64,000 bases of DNA from JACMQX01 sp044225675 (GTDB lineage Bacteria; Pseudomonadota; Gammaproteobacteria; Burkholderiales; Burkholderiaceae_C), in assembly GCA_044225675.1 (NCBI GenBank), contig JBGAIH010000004.1, positions 151,507-215,506 of the forward strand, given 5' to 3'. The translations under genes were made by a program, and so were the position numbers. Of this stretch, positions 26,169 through 34,755 are shown piece after piece (the stretch's first letter is position 1; each line of letters begins with the position of its first letter). The notes below the pieces were generated by a model. The model saw nothing but the letters and a program-made list of their open reading frames with translations, did no database searches and was not told the origin of the DNA.

Positions 26169-27440
26169 TCAGGCCCGGAACGCCGTCGCCGCAGGCCGGC
26201 CAGGCAGATGCAGCCGCGCCTCGGGCGCTGGCATCTCGGCCAGCAGCCGGCCCTGGCGCCAGACCTTCAGGCGGTGGGCGCGCAGGCGCAGCGCCTCCAC
26301 CGGGCTGCGCGCCTGCAGCAGCACGAAGCTCGCGTCGCAGCCCGGCGCGATGCCGTAGCCCGGCAGATGCATGACCCTGGCGGCGTTCGTGGTGACGGCC
26401 TCGAAGCAGGCCTGCATGCCGGCCTGGCTCGTCATCTGCGCCACATGCAGGCCCATGTGCGCGACTTCGAGCATGTCGGCTGCGCCCAGGCTGTACCACG
26501 GGTCCATCACGCAGTCGTGGCCGAAGGCCACCGTCACGCCGGCGGCCATCAGCTCGGGCACGCGCGTCATGCCGCGGCGCTTGGGGTAGGTGTCGTGGCG
26601 GCCCTGGATGGTGATGTTGATCAGCGGATTGGCCACCGCGCTCACGCCAGCTTCGGCGATCAGCGGGATCAGCTTGCTCACGTAATAGTTGTCCATGCTG
26701 TGCATGGACGTCAGGTGGCTGCCGTTGACACGACCCTGCAGGCCCAGGCGCTGCGTCTCGAAGGCCAGCGTCTCGATGTGGCGGCTCATCGGATCGTCTG
26801 TTTCGTCGCAGTGCATGTCGACCAGCTTGCCGCGCTCGGCCGCGATCTCGCACAACAGGCGCACGCTCTCGGCGCCCTGGGCCATGGTGCGCTCGAAATG
26901 GGGAATGCCGCCGACCGCATCCACGCCGAGATCGAGCGCCTTCTTCAGGCTCTCGACCCCGCCAGGCGTGCGCAGCACGCCGTCCTGCGGAAAGGCCACG
27001 AGCTGCAGGTCGAGGTAGGGGGCCACGCGCTTTTTCACTTCGAGCAGCGCCTCCACCGGCAGCAGGCTCGGGTCGCTCGTGTCCACGTGGCTGCGGATGG
27101 CCAGCAGGCCCTTGGCCACGGCCCAGTCGCAGTAGGCCAGCGCGCGCGAGATGAGGTCTTCGGCCTTGAGCAGCGGCTTGAGCTCGCCCCACAGCGCGAT
27201 GCCTTCGAGCAGGGTGCCGCTCTGGTTGACGCGCGGCAGGCCATAGCTCAGCGTCGCGTCCATGTGGAAGTGCGGATCGCAAAAGGGCGGCGTCACCAGC
27301 TGGCCGGCGGCGTCGACCGTCTCGCGAGCCGGGGCCTGCAGGCCCTCGGTGACTTCGGCGATGCGGCCGTCCTGCACGGCGATCGACATGTTCTGGCGGC
27401 CATCGGGCAGCGTGGCGTGGGTGATGAGGAGGTCAAGCAT
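26169..27440 (-). CDS. codA: Cytosine deaminase
   Basis: Converts cytosine to uracil. 423 residues of the amidohydrolase superfamily. Metal site DPHFHMDATLSYG (HxH), SHVDT, MHCDETDDP and FGHDCVMDPWYSLG, which follows the E. coli CodA motif at the catalytic Asp. Start ATG 27440 lies 4 bp after the brnA stop. Its uracil product would feed upp/URC1/URC4 upstream in the same direction, which makes this cluster a pyrimidine-base use pathway. Confidence 0.92.
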   Translation of the reverse strand: MLDLLITHATLPDGRQNMSIAVQDGRIAEVTEGLQAPARETVDAAGQLVTPPFCDPHFHMDATLSYGLPRVNQSGTLLEGIALWGELKPLLKAEDLISRALAYCDWAVAKGLLAIRSHVDTSDPSLLPVEALLEVKKRVAPYLDLQLVAFPQDGVLRTPGGVESLKKALDLGVDAVGGIPHFERTMAQGAESVRLLCEIAAERGKLVDMHCDETDDPMSRHIETLAFETQRLGLQGRVNGSHLTSMHSMDNYYVSKLIPLIAEAGVSAVANPLINITIQGRHDTYPKRRGMTRVPELMAAGVTVAFGHDCVMDPWYSLGAADMLEVAHMGLHVAQMTSQAGMQACFEAVTTNAARVMHLPGYGIAPGCDASFVLLQARSPVEALRLRAHRLKVWRQGRLLAEMPAPEARLHLPGRPAATAFRA

Positions 27441-27444
27441 GGTG

Positions 27445-27753
27445 TCAGGCTGCCTTGTGGGTCTTGAGCCATTCGCGCAGGGCCGCATTCATGCGAGATT
27501 GCCATCCCGGTCCTGCCGCGCGAAACGCATCCAGCACATCGCGGTCGATCCGGATGGTGGTGGATTCCTTGGTCGAGCCGGAAGGACGGCCCCGCGACTT
27601 GCGGGCGGCCGCCAATCCCGCACTCAGCTCCTCGCGCGTGGCCGGGCGCTCGTCTTCGTCCAGGCCGTCCCATACGAAGTCGCCGCTGGACGGCGACCTG
27701 CTGACAGCAGCGATCGCGTCCTTACGCGTCATCTTCTTCGGCGAGCCATTCAT
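27445..27753 (-). CDS. brnA: BrnA family antitoxin
   Basis: 102 residues. The C-terminal half (STTIRIDRDVLDAFRAAGPG followed by WQSRMNAALREWL) is a ribbon-helix-helix DNA-binding domain typical of BrnA, and the N-terminal half neutralises BrnT. It overlaps the 3' end of brnT by 32 bp. ATG 27753 has GGAAGG 6 nt upstream; ATG 27732 (MTRKDAI) is an alternative. BrnA normally represses its own operon. Confidence 0.9.
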   Translation of the reverse strand: MNGSPKKMTRKDAIAAVSRSPSSGDFVWDGLDEDERPATREELSAGLAAARKSRGRPSGSTKESTTIRIDRDVLDAFRAAGPGWQSRMNAALREWLKTHKAA

Positions 27754-28009
27754 GGTAGGCCTTCCTTCCGTCTGTGCTTGCCGTACGGAAACTCACGATG
27801 CGGGTCACGTGACCCGGCTTGTGGACGACCGTCAGTACAGCAAGCCGGTCATACACATAGGCAATCGATTGGGTTCTTTGCTCCCCGTTGCGAACAGTGA
27901 GCAGGTCGAACCTGATATCGCTTTCCAGCACCCAGGCGGCATTTGCAAAGTCCAGCCCGTGTTTGGACAAGTTGATGCGCCGCTTCTCCTCGTCCCATTC
28001 CAGCGCCAT
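27722..28009 (-). CDS. brnT: BrnT family ribonuclease toxin
   Basis: 95 residues with the family N-terminus EWDEEKRRINLSKHGLDFANA and a RelE-like fold end (RIVSFRTASTDGRKAYHEW). BrnT cleaves RNA and is held in check by BrnA. The pair, toxin first, is inserted between codA and the nucleoside ABC transporter genes and has its own promoter, consistent with an acquired module. Confidence 0.92.
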   Translation of the reverse strand: MALEWDEEKRRINLSKHGLDFANAAWVLESDIRFDLLTVRNGEQRTQSIAYVYDRLAVLTVVHKPGHVTRIVSFRTASTDGRKAYHEWLAEEDDA

Positions 28010-28033
28010 GCTGGCCTCTCCATGTTTTGAATT

Positions 28034-28061
28034 ATTGTAGTAACAAAAAATATCCCGTCAA
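28034..28061 (-). promoter_or_regulatory. Sigma-70 promoter of brnT-brnA
   Basis: On the minus strand TTGACG (28061-28056), a 16-bp spacer and TACAAT (28039-28034) form a strong promoter in a locally AT-rich patch 25 bp upstream of brnT. TTGT-TACT-ACAA overlapping the -10 is a candidate BrnA operator half-site pair. Confidence 0.65.
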
Positions 28062-28130
28062 GCATGTGAGCGCTGCGAAATCGATGCTGCCCAATGGGCT
28101 GCGGGCGCTCACCGCCCATACCCTCGCTTC

Positions 28131-29054
28131 TCAGCGTTCGCCCTTGCGATAGGGCTTCATCAGCGCCTGCGGATAGGCGGCCTTGCGCGCCATGAGCACG
28201 AGGGCGAGGATGGACAGGGCGTAGGGCAGCATCAGGTACATCTGGTAGGGCAGCACCGCCGCGCCGGACTGCTGCAGGCGCAGCTGCAGCGCATCGAAAA
28301 ACGCGAACAGCAGCGCGCCCAGCAGGGCCTTGCCGGGCCGCCACGAGGCGAACACCACAAGCGCCACGCAGATCCAGCCGCGGCCGTTGACCATGTTGAA
28401 GAAGAACGCATTGAAGGCCGCGAGCGTGAGGAAGCTCCCCGCCACGCCCATGAGCGCCGAGCCCGCGACGATGGCGCCGGTGCGCGCCCGCGCGACCGAG
28501 ATGCCCTGACCCTCGGCGGCCTGGGGGTTTTCGCCGACCATGCGCACCGCCAGGCCTGCCGGCGTGCGGTACAGCACCCAGGCGATCGCCGGCACCAGCA
28601 GCAGCGCCAGCAGCGTGAGTGGCGTCTGGGCCGACAGGATCGGGATGCCCAGGCCCTCCATCGGCGCGAACGGCGTGATGGTGGGCGGCGTCGTCACCTT
28701 GGGAAAGCTCACCCGGTAGCCGAAGTAGCTGAGCGCCGTGGCCAGCAGCGTGATGCCCAGGCCCGAGACGTGCTGCGACAGTGCCAGGCCCACGGTGAGC
28801 AGGGCGTGCAGCAGGCCGAAGAGGGCGCCGGTGGCCGCCGCCGCTGCGACTCCGACCCATAGCGGCGCACCGGCATACACGGCGAGCCAGCCGGTGAAGG
28901 CCCCGGCCACCATGATGCCCTCGATGCCGAGGTTGAGCACGCCGGCACGCTCGCACAGCAACACGCCCAGCGTGCCGAGGATGAGCGGCGTGGCGATGCG
29001 CAGCACCGCGATCCAGAACGCGGGGTTGGCGAGGATGTCGAGCAGTTCGGTCAT
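28131..29054 (-). CDS. Nucleoside ABC transporter permease (BPD_transp_2 family), second permease
   Basis: 307 residues with about 8-9 membrane segments. GVLNLGIEGIMVAGAF near the N-terminus and a VGENPQAAEGQGISVARARTGA cytoplasmic loop (first 20 residues quoted in part) are typical of permeases paired with Bmp-type nucleoside-binding proteins. It starts 22 bp after the first permease gene. Partner of the permease, ATPase and binding protein at 29077-32685. Confidence 0.9.
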   Translation of the reverse strand: MTELLDILANPAFWIAVLRIATPLILGTLGVLLCERAGVLNLGIEGIMVAGAFTGWLAVYAGAPLWVGVAAAAATGALFGLLHALLTVGLALSQHVSGLGITLLATALSYFGYRVSFPKVTTPPTITPFAPMEGLGIPILSAQTPLTLLALLLVPAIAWVLYRTPAGLAVRMVGENPQAAEGQGISVARARTGAIVAGSALMGVAGSFLTLAAFNAFFFNMVNGRGWICVALVVFASWRPGKALLGALLFAFFDALQLRLQQSGAAVLPYQMYLMLPYALSILALVLMARKAAYPQALMKPYRKGER

Positions 29055-29076
29055 GGGCGCACGGTGCGACGTCCGA

Positions 29077-30138
29077 TCATTTCAGCCGCACGCGGTACTG
29101 GGTGAGCAGCGTGGCCACGAGCACGGCGATCAGCGACGCGGCGACGATCACGTCGGCGATGTAGGTCGGCACGCTGATCGCGCGGCTCATGCTGTCGGCG
29201 CCCACCAGCATGCCGGCCACGAACACGCTGGCCGCGATCACGCCCAGCGGATGCAGCCCGGCCAGCATGGCAATGACGATGCCGCTGTAGCCGTAGCCCG
29301 GTGACATGTCGAGCGTGACGTAGCCGGTGCGGCCGGCCACCTCGATCGCGCCGGCCAGGCCCGCGAGTGCGCCCGACAGCAGCGCCACCAGGACCACGGT
29401 GCGCGTGACCGGAACGCCCGCGAACGCCGCCGCGCGCGCATTGGCGCCCGTCGCCCGGATGTCGAAGCCGAGCACCGTGTACTTGAACAGCGCCCACAGC
29501 AGCACGGCCAGCGTCACGGCCCACAGCAGGCCGGTGTGCACCCGCGTGCGCTCGATCAGCTTGGACAGCTCCAGCTCGCCCTGCAGCGCCACGCTCTGCG
29601 GCCAGCCCATGGCGGTCGGGTCCTTCATCGGGCCGTCGAGCATCGCCGAGACGGCCAGCAGCACGATGAAGTTGAGCAGCAGCGTGGTCACCACCTCGTC
29701 CACGCCCAGCCGCGTCTTGAGCAGTGCCGGGCCGAGCAGCAGCAAGGCGCCGGCCAGCGCGGCTGCGGCCATCATGAGCGGAAACAGCGCCCAGGCCGGC
29801 CAGGCGATGCCGCTGCCGCCGTGCAGGCCGCCCACGGCGATGGCCGCCAGCGCGCCGGCGTACAGCTGCCCCTCGGCGCCGATGTTGAAGAGCCGCGCCT
29901 TGAAAGCCACGGTGGCCGCCAGTCCGGTGAGGATCAAGGGGATCGCGCGCGTGAGCGTTTCGCTCCAGGCGAAGACCGAGCCGAAGCCGCCCTTGAGCAG
30001 CAACCCGTAGGTCTGCAGCACCGGAGCGCCGGCCCACAGCACGAGCAAAGCGCTGACCAGCAGCGTGAAGCCCACGGCTCCGAGCGGCGCCAGGGCCAGC
30101 GCGGCAGGGGAGGTGGCGGGGCGCTTTTCGAGCCTCAT
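29077..30138 (-). CDS. Nucleoside ABC transporter permease, first permease
   Basis: 353 residues, about 9 membrane helices. FKARLFNIGAEGQLYAGALA and GANARAAAFAGVPVTRT are the family signature around the coupling helix. ATG 30138 overlaps the ATPase stop by 4 bp (ATGA), so translation is coupled. A much longer opening upstream in this frame is antisense to sense of the ATPase gene and is not coding. Confidence 0.9.
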   Translation of the reverse strand: MRLEKRPATSPAALALAPLGAVGFTLLVSALLVLWAGAPVLQTYGLLLKGGFGSVFAWSETLTRAIPLILTGLAATVAFKARLFNIGAEGQLYAGALAAIAVGGLHGGSGIAWPAWALFPLMMAAAALAGALLLLGPALLKTRLGVDEVVTTLLLNFIVLLAVSAMLDGPMKDPTAMGWPQSVALQGELELSKLIERTRVHTGLLWAVTLAVLLWALFKYTVLGFDIRATGANARAAAFAGVPVTRTVVLVALLSGALAGLAGAIEVAGRTGYVTLDMSPGYGYSGIVIAMLAGLHPLGVIAASVFVAGMLVGADSMSRAISVPTYIADVIVAASLIAVLVATLLTQYRVRLK

Positions 30139-31679
30139 GGTGCGGACACTCCCGCCATGGCCAGGCCGATGCTCTGGCGCGTCCAGGCCTCGGGCGGCCG
30201 CGCGTCGGTGAGATGCCCGCCGTGCATCACGCACACCCGGTCGCCCAGGGCCAGCACCTCGTCCAGGTCGTCGGAGATCAGCAGCACGGCGGCGCCGGCA
30301 TCGCGCGCGGCCACCAGCTGCTGCTGCACGTAGGCCACGGCGCCGATGTCCAGGCCCCAGGTCGGCTGGTGGGCCACGATCAGGCGCGGCGGCGCGCCAT
30401 CGGGCGCCAGCAGCGCGCGGCCGAGGATGAGCTTTTGCATGTTGCCGCCCGACAGCGAGCGGGCCGGCGACGCCGGACCGCCGCCACGCACGTCGAAGGC
30501 CTCCATCACGCGCCGGGCGTGGGCGCGGGCCGCGGCCCTGCGCACCCACAGCAGCCGCGAGAAGGCGCGGGTGCGCAAGCGCTCCGACACCGCGTTCTCC
30601 CAGAGCGGCAGGTCGCCCACCACGCCCACGGCATGGCGGTCCTCGGGAATGCGGGCCACACCCTGCGACACCAGCCAGGCCGGCGAGGCCTTGAGCGGCA
30701 CCGGGCCCGCCGCATCGATGGCGAGCGTGACGGTGCCGGCCGTGGCGCGGCGCGTGCCGCAGAGCAGCTCGGCCAGCGCGACCTGGCCGTTGCCCGACAC
30801 ACCGGCCACCGACACGATCTCGCCGGCCCGCAGCGTGAGCGACACGCCGGCCAGCGCCTCGCGGCCCGGCGCGGTGTGGACGCCATCCAGCACGCACACC
30901 GGCGCGCCCAACTGCGTGCCGACCTGAGGGGCCGGCCGGCGCTGCGTCGCTGCCACCGCATGACCCACCATCCACTCGGCCAGCTGCGCCTGCGTGGTGC
31001 CGGCGGCCGGCGCCTGGGCCACCAGCCGGCCGGCACGCAGCACCGCCACGCGGTGCGATACCCGCAGCACCTCGGCCAGCTTGTGGCTGATGAAGATGAT
31101 CGACAGGCCCTGCGCCACCATCTGGCCGAGCGTGTCGAACAGGGCCTCGCTTTCCTGCGGCGTGAGCACCGCCGTCGGCTCGTCGAGGATGAGAATGCGC
31201 GCGCCACGGTACAGCGCCTTGAGTATTTCCACCCGCTGGCGCTCGCCCACCGACAGGCTGCCCACGAGCGCATCGGGCTGCACCGGCAGGCCAAAGCGCT
31301 GCGCCACTTCCAGCAGGTGCCTGCGGCCTTCGCTGCGGCGCGAGAAAGGCCGCCACAGCGCCTCGGTGCCCAGCATCACGTTGTCGAGTACGCTCAGGTT
31401 GTCGGCCAGGGCAAAGTGCTGGTGCACCATGCCGATGCCCGCGGCCAGCGCCGCACGCGGATGGCCCGGCGCCAGCGGCTGGCCGAACACCTCGATGCGG
31501 CCGGCGTCGGCCGTGTAGTGCCCGAACAGGATGGACACCAGCGTGGACTTGCCCGCGCCGTTCTCGCCGAGCAGCGCGAGCACTTCGCCCGCGCCCAGCT
31601 CCAGCGAGATGGCGTCATTGGCCACCAGCGGCCCGAACCGCTTGGTGATTCCTTCGAGTTTGAGGACGGGGCCCGTCAT
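30135..31679 (-). CDS. Nucleoside ABC transporter ATP-binding protein (duplicated NBD)
   Basis: 514 residues with two ABC domains. NBD1 has Walker A GENGAGKST, signature LSVGERQRVEI and Walker B ILILDEPTAVLT. NBD2 has a degenerate Walker A (GVSGNGQVAL), signature LSGGNMQKLILGR and AHQPTWGLD in the Walker B area. The asymmetry is normal for sugar/nucleoside importers of this type. It starts 17 bp after the binding-protein gene. Confidence 0.92.
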   Translation of the reverse strand: MTGPVLKLEGITKRFGPLVANDAISLELGAGEVLALLGENGAGKSTLVSILFGHYTADAGRIEVFGQPLAPGHPRAALAAGIGMVHQHFALADNLSVLDNVMLGTEALWRPFSRRSEGRRHLLEVAQRFGLPVQPDALVGSLSVGERQRVEILKALYRGARILILDEPTAVLTPQESEALFDTLGQMVAQGLSIIFISHKLAEVLRVSHRVAVLRAGRLVAQAPAAGTTQAQLAEWMVGHAVAATQRRPAPQVGTQLGAPVCVLDGVHTAPGREALAGVSLTLRAGEIVSVAGVSGNGQVALAELLCGTRRATAGTVTLAIDAAGPVPLKASPAWLVSQGVARIPEDRHAVGVVGDLPLWENAVSERLRTRAFSRLLWVRRAAARAHARRVMEAFDVRGGGPASPARSLSGGNMQKLILGRALLAPDGAPPRLIVAHQPTWGLDIGAVAYVQQQLVAARDAGAAVLLISDDLDEVLALGDRVCVMHGGHLTDARPPEAWTRQSIGLAMAGVSAP

Positions 31680-31695
31680 GCGGGGCAGCGCCGTC

Positions 31696-32685
31696 TCACT
31701 TGGCGGTGGACTTGGGCGCGTTGTCGTCGACCTTGACGGTGAACTTGCCGTCGAGGATGGCCTTTTCCTTGGCCTTGACCTTGGCCACCAGGTCGGCCGG
31801 GACCTTCTTCTCGAAGGTGCCCAGCGGCGCCAGCTCGGAGCCCTTGTACTTCATCATGGAGTACTGGCCCACGTCCTCGGCCTTGAACTTGCCTTCCTTG
31901 ACCATCTTGATCGCGCGGTCGATGGTCGGCTCCATGTTCCACAGCGCCGAGGCGACCACGGTGTCGGGGTACTTGTCCTGCGTGTTGATCACGTTGCCGA
32001 TGGCGAGCTTGCCCTTTTCCTTGGCCGCGTCCGACACGCCGAAGCGCTCGGCATACAGCACGTCGGCGCCCTTGTCGATCATGGCGAAGGACGCCTCCTT
32101 GGCCTTGGGCGGGTCGAACCAGCTGTTGATGAAGGTCACGGTGAACTCCACCTTGGGGTTCACTTCCTTGGCGCCGGCCATGAAGGCGTTCATCAGGCGG
32201 TTGACCTCGGGGATCGGGAAGCCGCCGACCATGCCGATCTTGTTGGTCTTGGTCATGCCGCCGGCGACCATGCCGGTGAGGTAGGCCGGCTCCTGGATGT
32301 AGTTGTCGAACACCGCGAAGTTCGGCTCCTGCGGCTTGAGCGAGGAGCCCAGCAGGAACGAGGTCTTGGGGAAGTCCTTGGCCACCTTGCGGGCCGCAGC
32401 CTCCACCGCGAAGGCCTCGCCCACGATCAGCTGGTTGCCGCCGGTGGCGTACTCGCGCATGACGCGTTCGTAGTCGGCGTTGGAGACGTTCTCGCTGGCC
32501 TTGTATTCGATCTCGCCGCGGGCCTCGGCGGCCTTGAGCGCCTTGTGGATGCGGCTGACCCATTGCTGCTCGAAGGGCACGGTGTAGATGGCGGCGACTT
32601 TGAGCTTGGCCTGGGCCAGGGCCAGGCCCGGGGCGGCAACGGCCAGCGCGGCGGCCAGCGAGATCAGGGTGCGGCGTTGAAACAT
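31696..32685 (-). CDS. BMP family nucleoside-binding periplasmic protein
   Basis: 329 residues from ATG 32685, with GAGGAG 7 nt upstream. A signal peptide (MFQRRTLISLAAALAVAAPG) precedes KVAAIYTVPFEQQWVSRIHK and IIVGEAF-like, VNRLMNAFMAGAKEVNP and YAERFGVSDAAKEKGK segments of the Bmp/PnrA family that bind purine or pyrimidine nucleosides or bases. It lacks a lipobox Cys, unlike BmpA lipoproteins. First gene of the importer, behind upp. A pyrimidine ligand is inferred from context. Confidence 0.88.
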   Translation of the reverse strand: MFQRRTLISLAAALAVAAPGLALAQAKLKVAAIYTVPFEQQWVSRIHKALKAAEARGEIEYKASENVSNADYERVMREYATGGNQLIVGEAFAVEAAARKVAKDFPKTSFLLGSSLKPQEPNFAVFDNYIQEPAYLTGMVAGGMTKTNKIGMVGGFPIPEVNRLMNAFMAGAKEVNPKVEFTVTFINSWFDPPKAKEASFAMIDKGADVLYAERFGVSDAAKEKGKLAIGNVINTQDKYPDTVVASALWNMEPTIDRAIKMVKEGKFKAEDVGQYSMMKYKGSELAPLGTFEKKVPADLVAKVKAKEKAILDGKFTVKVDDNAPKSTAK

Positions 32686-32749
32686 GGGGGTACTCCTCGT
32701 TGAAAAATCGGGTCTTGTTCTGGAAGGCGAATGCGGTGCGCGGGGCGGC

Positions 32750-33391
32750 TCACTTGGTGCCGAAGATGCGGTCGCCCGCGTCGCCCAGCCCCGGCAGGAT
32801 GTAGCCGTGGTCATTGAGCTCGCGGTCGATGGCGGCGGTGTAGATCGGCACGTCGGGGTGGGCCTTCTGCATGGCGGCGATGCCTTCGGGGCAGGTCAGC
32901 AGGCAGACGAACTTGATGGACTTGGGGTTCATCTCCTTGAGCCGCTCCACGGCGGCGATGGCGGAGTTGCCGGTTGCCAGCATCGGGTCGACCACCACCA
33001 CGTCGCGTTCCTGCATGTCCTGCGGCATCTTGAAGTAGTACTCCACCGCCGTCAGCGTCTTGGGGTCCCGGTAGAGGCCGATATGGCCCACGCGGGCGCC
33101 CGGCACCACGCTGAGCATGCCGTCCAGGATGCCGGTGCCCGCGCGCAGGATGGACACGAACACCAGCTTCTTGCCGTCGATCACCTTGGCGGTCATCTTC
33201 TCGAGCGGGGTCTCGATCTCCACCTCCTGCATGGCCATGTCGCGCGTGACCTCGTAGGCCATGAGCATGGCCAGCTCGTTGAGCAGGCGGCGGAAGCTGT
33301 TGGTGCTGGCCTCCTTCTTGCGCATGAGCGTGAGCTTGTGCTGCACCAGCGGGTGGTCGAGCAGGTGCACATTGCCTTGGGAACTCGTCAT
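32750..33391 (-). CDS. upp: Uracil phosphoribosyltransferase
   Basis: Makes UMP from uracil and PRPP. 213 residues. PRPP loop VVVVDPMLATGNSA near residue 130 and uracil-binding end YILPGLGDAGDRIFGT. In the URC pathway the homolog URC6 gives UMP that the pathway enzymes then act on, so this gene may serve catabolism as well as salvage. It follows URC4 by 23 bp. Confidence 0.95.
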   Translation of the reverse strand: MTSSQGNVHLLDHPLVQHKLTLMRKKEASTNSFRRLLNELAMLMAYEVTRDMAMQEVEIETPLEKMTAKVIDGKKLVFVSILRAGTGILDGMLSVVPGARVGHIGLYRDPKTLTAVEYYFKMPQDMQERDVVVVDPMLATGNSAIAAVERLKEMNPKSIKFVCLLTCPEGIAAMQKAHPDVPIYTAAIDRELNDHGYILPGLGDAGDRIFGTK

Positions 33392-33414
33392 CTCAGGAAT
33401 CTCCTTGTTGTTGT

Positions 33415-34755
33415 CTAGAAAACCGTGCCGTCGCTCGTGATGTTCAGGGGAGGCGAGCCATCACGCAAGCGCTGTGCCAGCACGCGGCCGGCCGCCCACG
33501 TGCCGCCTTCGAGCACGCAGGCCAGCGGCATCTGCTCGGCCGTCACACCCAGCTGGCCGCGCACCCGGGGAGCCAGCTCGTCCAGCAGCGCCACCGTGAG
33601 CGCCCGCCATTCGACGATGGCGGCATCGCCCGCAGCCTGCGGCCGGGCGGGCAGCGCCGGGTCGCGCCAGCGCAGCACGCCGCCGTCCAGCAGCAGCCCG
33701 CCATTGCGGTACTCGGGCAGGCCCGTCAGACGGTCCAGCCCGGTCACCGGCACACCGGCCCACGCGAAAGGCTCCAGCAGGGAATAACTCAGCCATTGCG
33801 AGAGTTTATGAAATGGCATCCACCCGTCGCTCAGGCCCGGGCCGCGCACGGCCGGATGAGGCCAGCAATCACCCAGTGGCACGGCCTCTGCGCTCGGCCC
33901 GCCCAGGGTATTCTGCGCCGGCCAGATGCCCGACAGGGTGTCCAGCAGCGCGCGCAGGATGGCATCGGCCTGCAGGGCGCCCGCATCGCTCGCTGGCGCC
34001 TCGCCCTGCGGGGCGAGGTCGGCAGGCCGGACGCTGGACAAAGGCGTCGCTTGGCCGGTGAGGTGGTCGAGCAGCCCGCCGGGCCGCCCGGGCCGGCCGA
34101 ACACCTCGGGCTGCGCAGCGAGCGCATCGCCCAGGCTGCGCAGCAGCGCGGCACGGCCTTCCAGGCCCACGAGCGGATTGGCGGGCCCGGCCTGGAAGGC
34201 GCGGGCCAGCGCCTCGGCCGTCACCGCCTGCAGCCCGGCCGCGTCGGCCTGCAGCGGCCGGGCCGGATCGCTGGAAAACAGGCCCGCCATGAAGGCATGG
34301 AAACTCGCCACGCCCAGGCCCTCGGAGCGGTTGAAGTCGTGGCCCGACGACGCCTCGCGGTAGGTCCAGCGCGGGCCGGCGCCGGCGTCCAGCAGCACGC
34401 TGACCAGCGCCAGGTCGATGTGTGCGCGGGCCTGGGCCGGCGCATCGGTCTGGCCTGCGGCGACGAGCGCGCGCACCAGGCTTGCGCGCCGGTCGGTGCC
34501 GCCTGCCTCGAAATGGCGCCAGCGGCTGTGGTACGGAATCTGGAGCGTCGGGTAGCGGGCGCGTGTGACCTCGGCCACCACGGCGGCAACGGTGTCGAGC
34601 GCGCCATCGTCCACCGTGAACACCGCCGACTCGCCGCGCCGGGCGCGGTCCAGCAGGGCCGCCGCGCGGGTGCGGATGGTGTCGGTGGAGCGGAGCAGGG
34701 CGGCGGCCGACCGCGCGTCGCCCGCGCCCGCCTGCGGTGCGGCGGGCGCGCTCAC
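33415..34755 (-). CDS. URC4/Urg3 family protein (DUF1688), uracil catabolism
   Basis: 446 residues with GTG start at 34755 overlapping the stop of the upstream GTP cyclohydrolase-like gene (GTGA). IPYHSRWRHFEAGG, FHAFMAGLFSS and the C-terminal WRALTVALLDELAP and LEGGTWAAGR segments are DUF1688 hallmarks. URC4 is required in the reductive-independent URC uracil pathway first described in the yeast Lachancea kluyveri; its chemistry is not settled. Adjacent URC1-like and upp genes support the assignment. Confidence 0.88.
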   Translation of the reverse strand: MSAPAAPQAGAGDARSAAALLRSTDTIRTRAAALLDRARRGESAVFTVDDGALDTVAAVVAEVTRARYPTLQIPYHSRWRHFEAGGTDRRASLVRALVAAGQTDAPAQARAHIDLALVSVLLDAGAGPRWTYREASSGHDFNRSEGLGVASFHAFMAGLFSSDPARPLQADAAGLQAVTAEALARAFQAGPANPLVGLEGRAALLRSLGDALAAQPEVFGRPGRPGGLLDHLTGQATPLSSVRPADLAPQGEAPASDAGALQADAILRALLDTLSGIWPAQNTLGGPSAEAVPLGDCWPHPAVRGPGLSDGWMPFHKLSQWLSYSLLEPFAWAGVPVTGLDRLTGLPEYRNGGLLLDGGVLRWRDPALPARPQAAGDAAIVEWRALTVALLDELAPRVRGQLGVTAEQMPLACVLEGGTWAAGRVLAQRLRDGSPPLNITSDGTVF

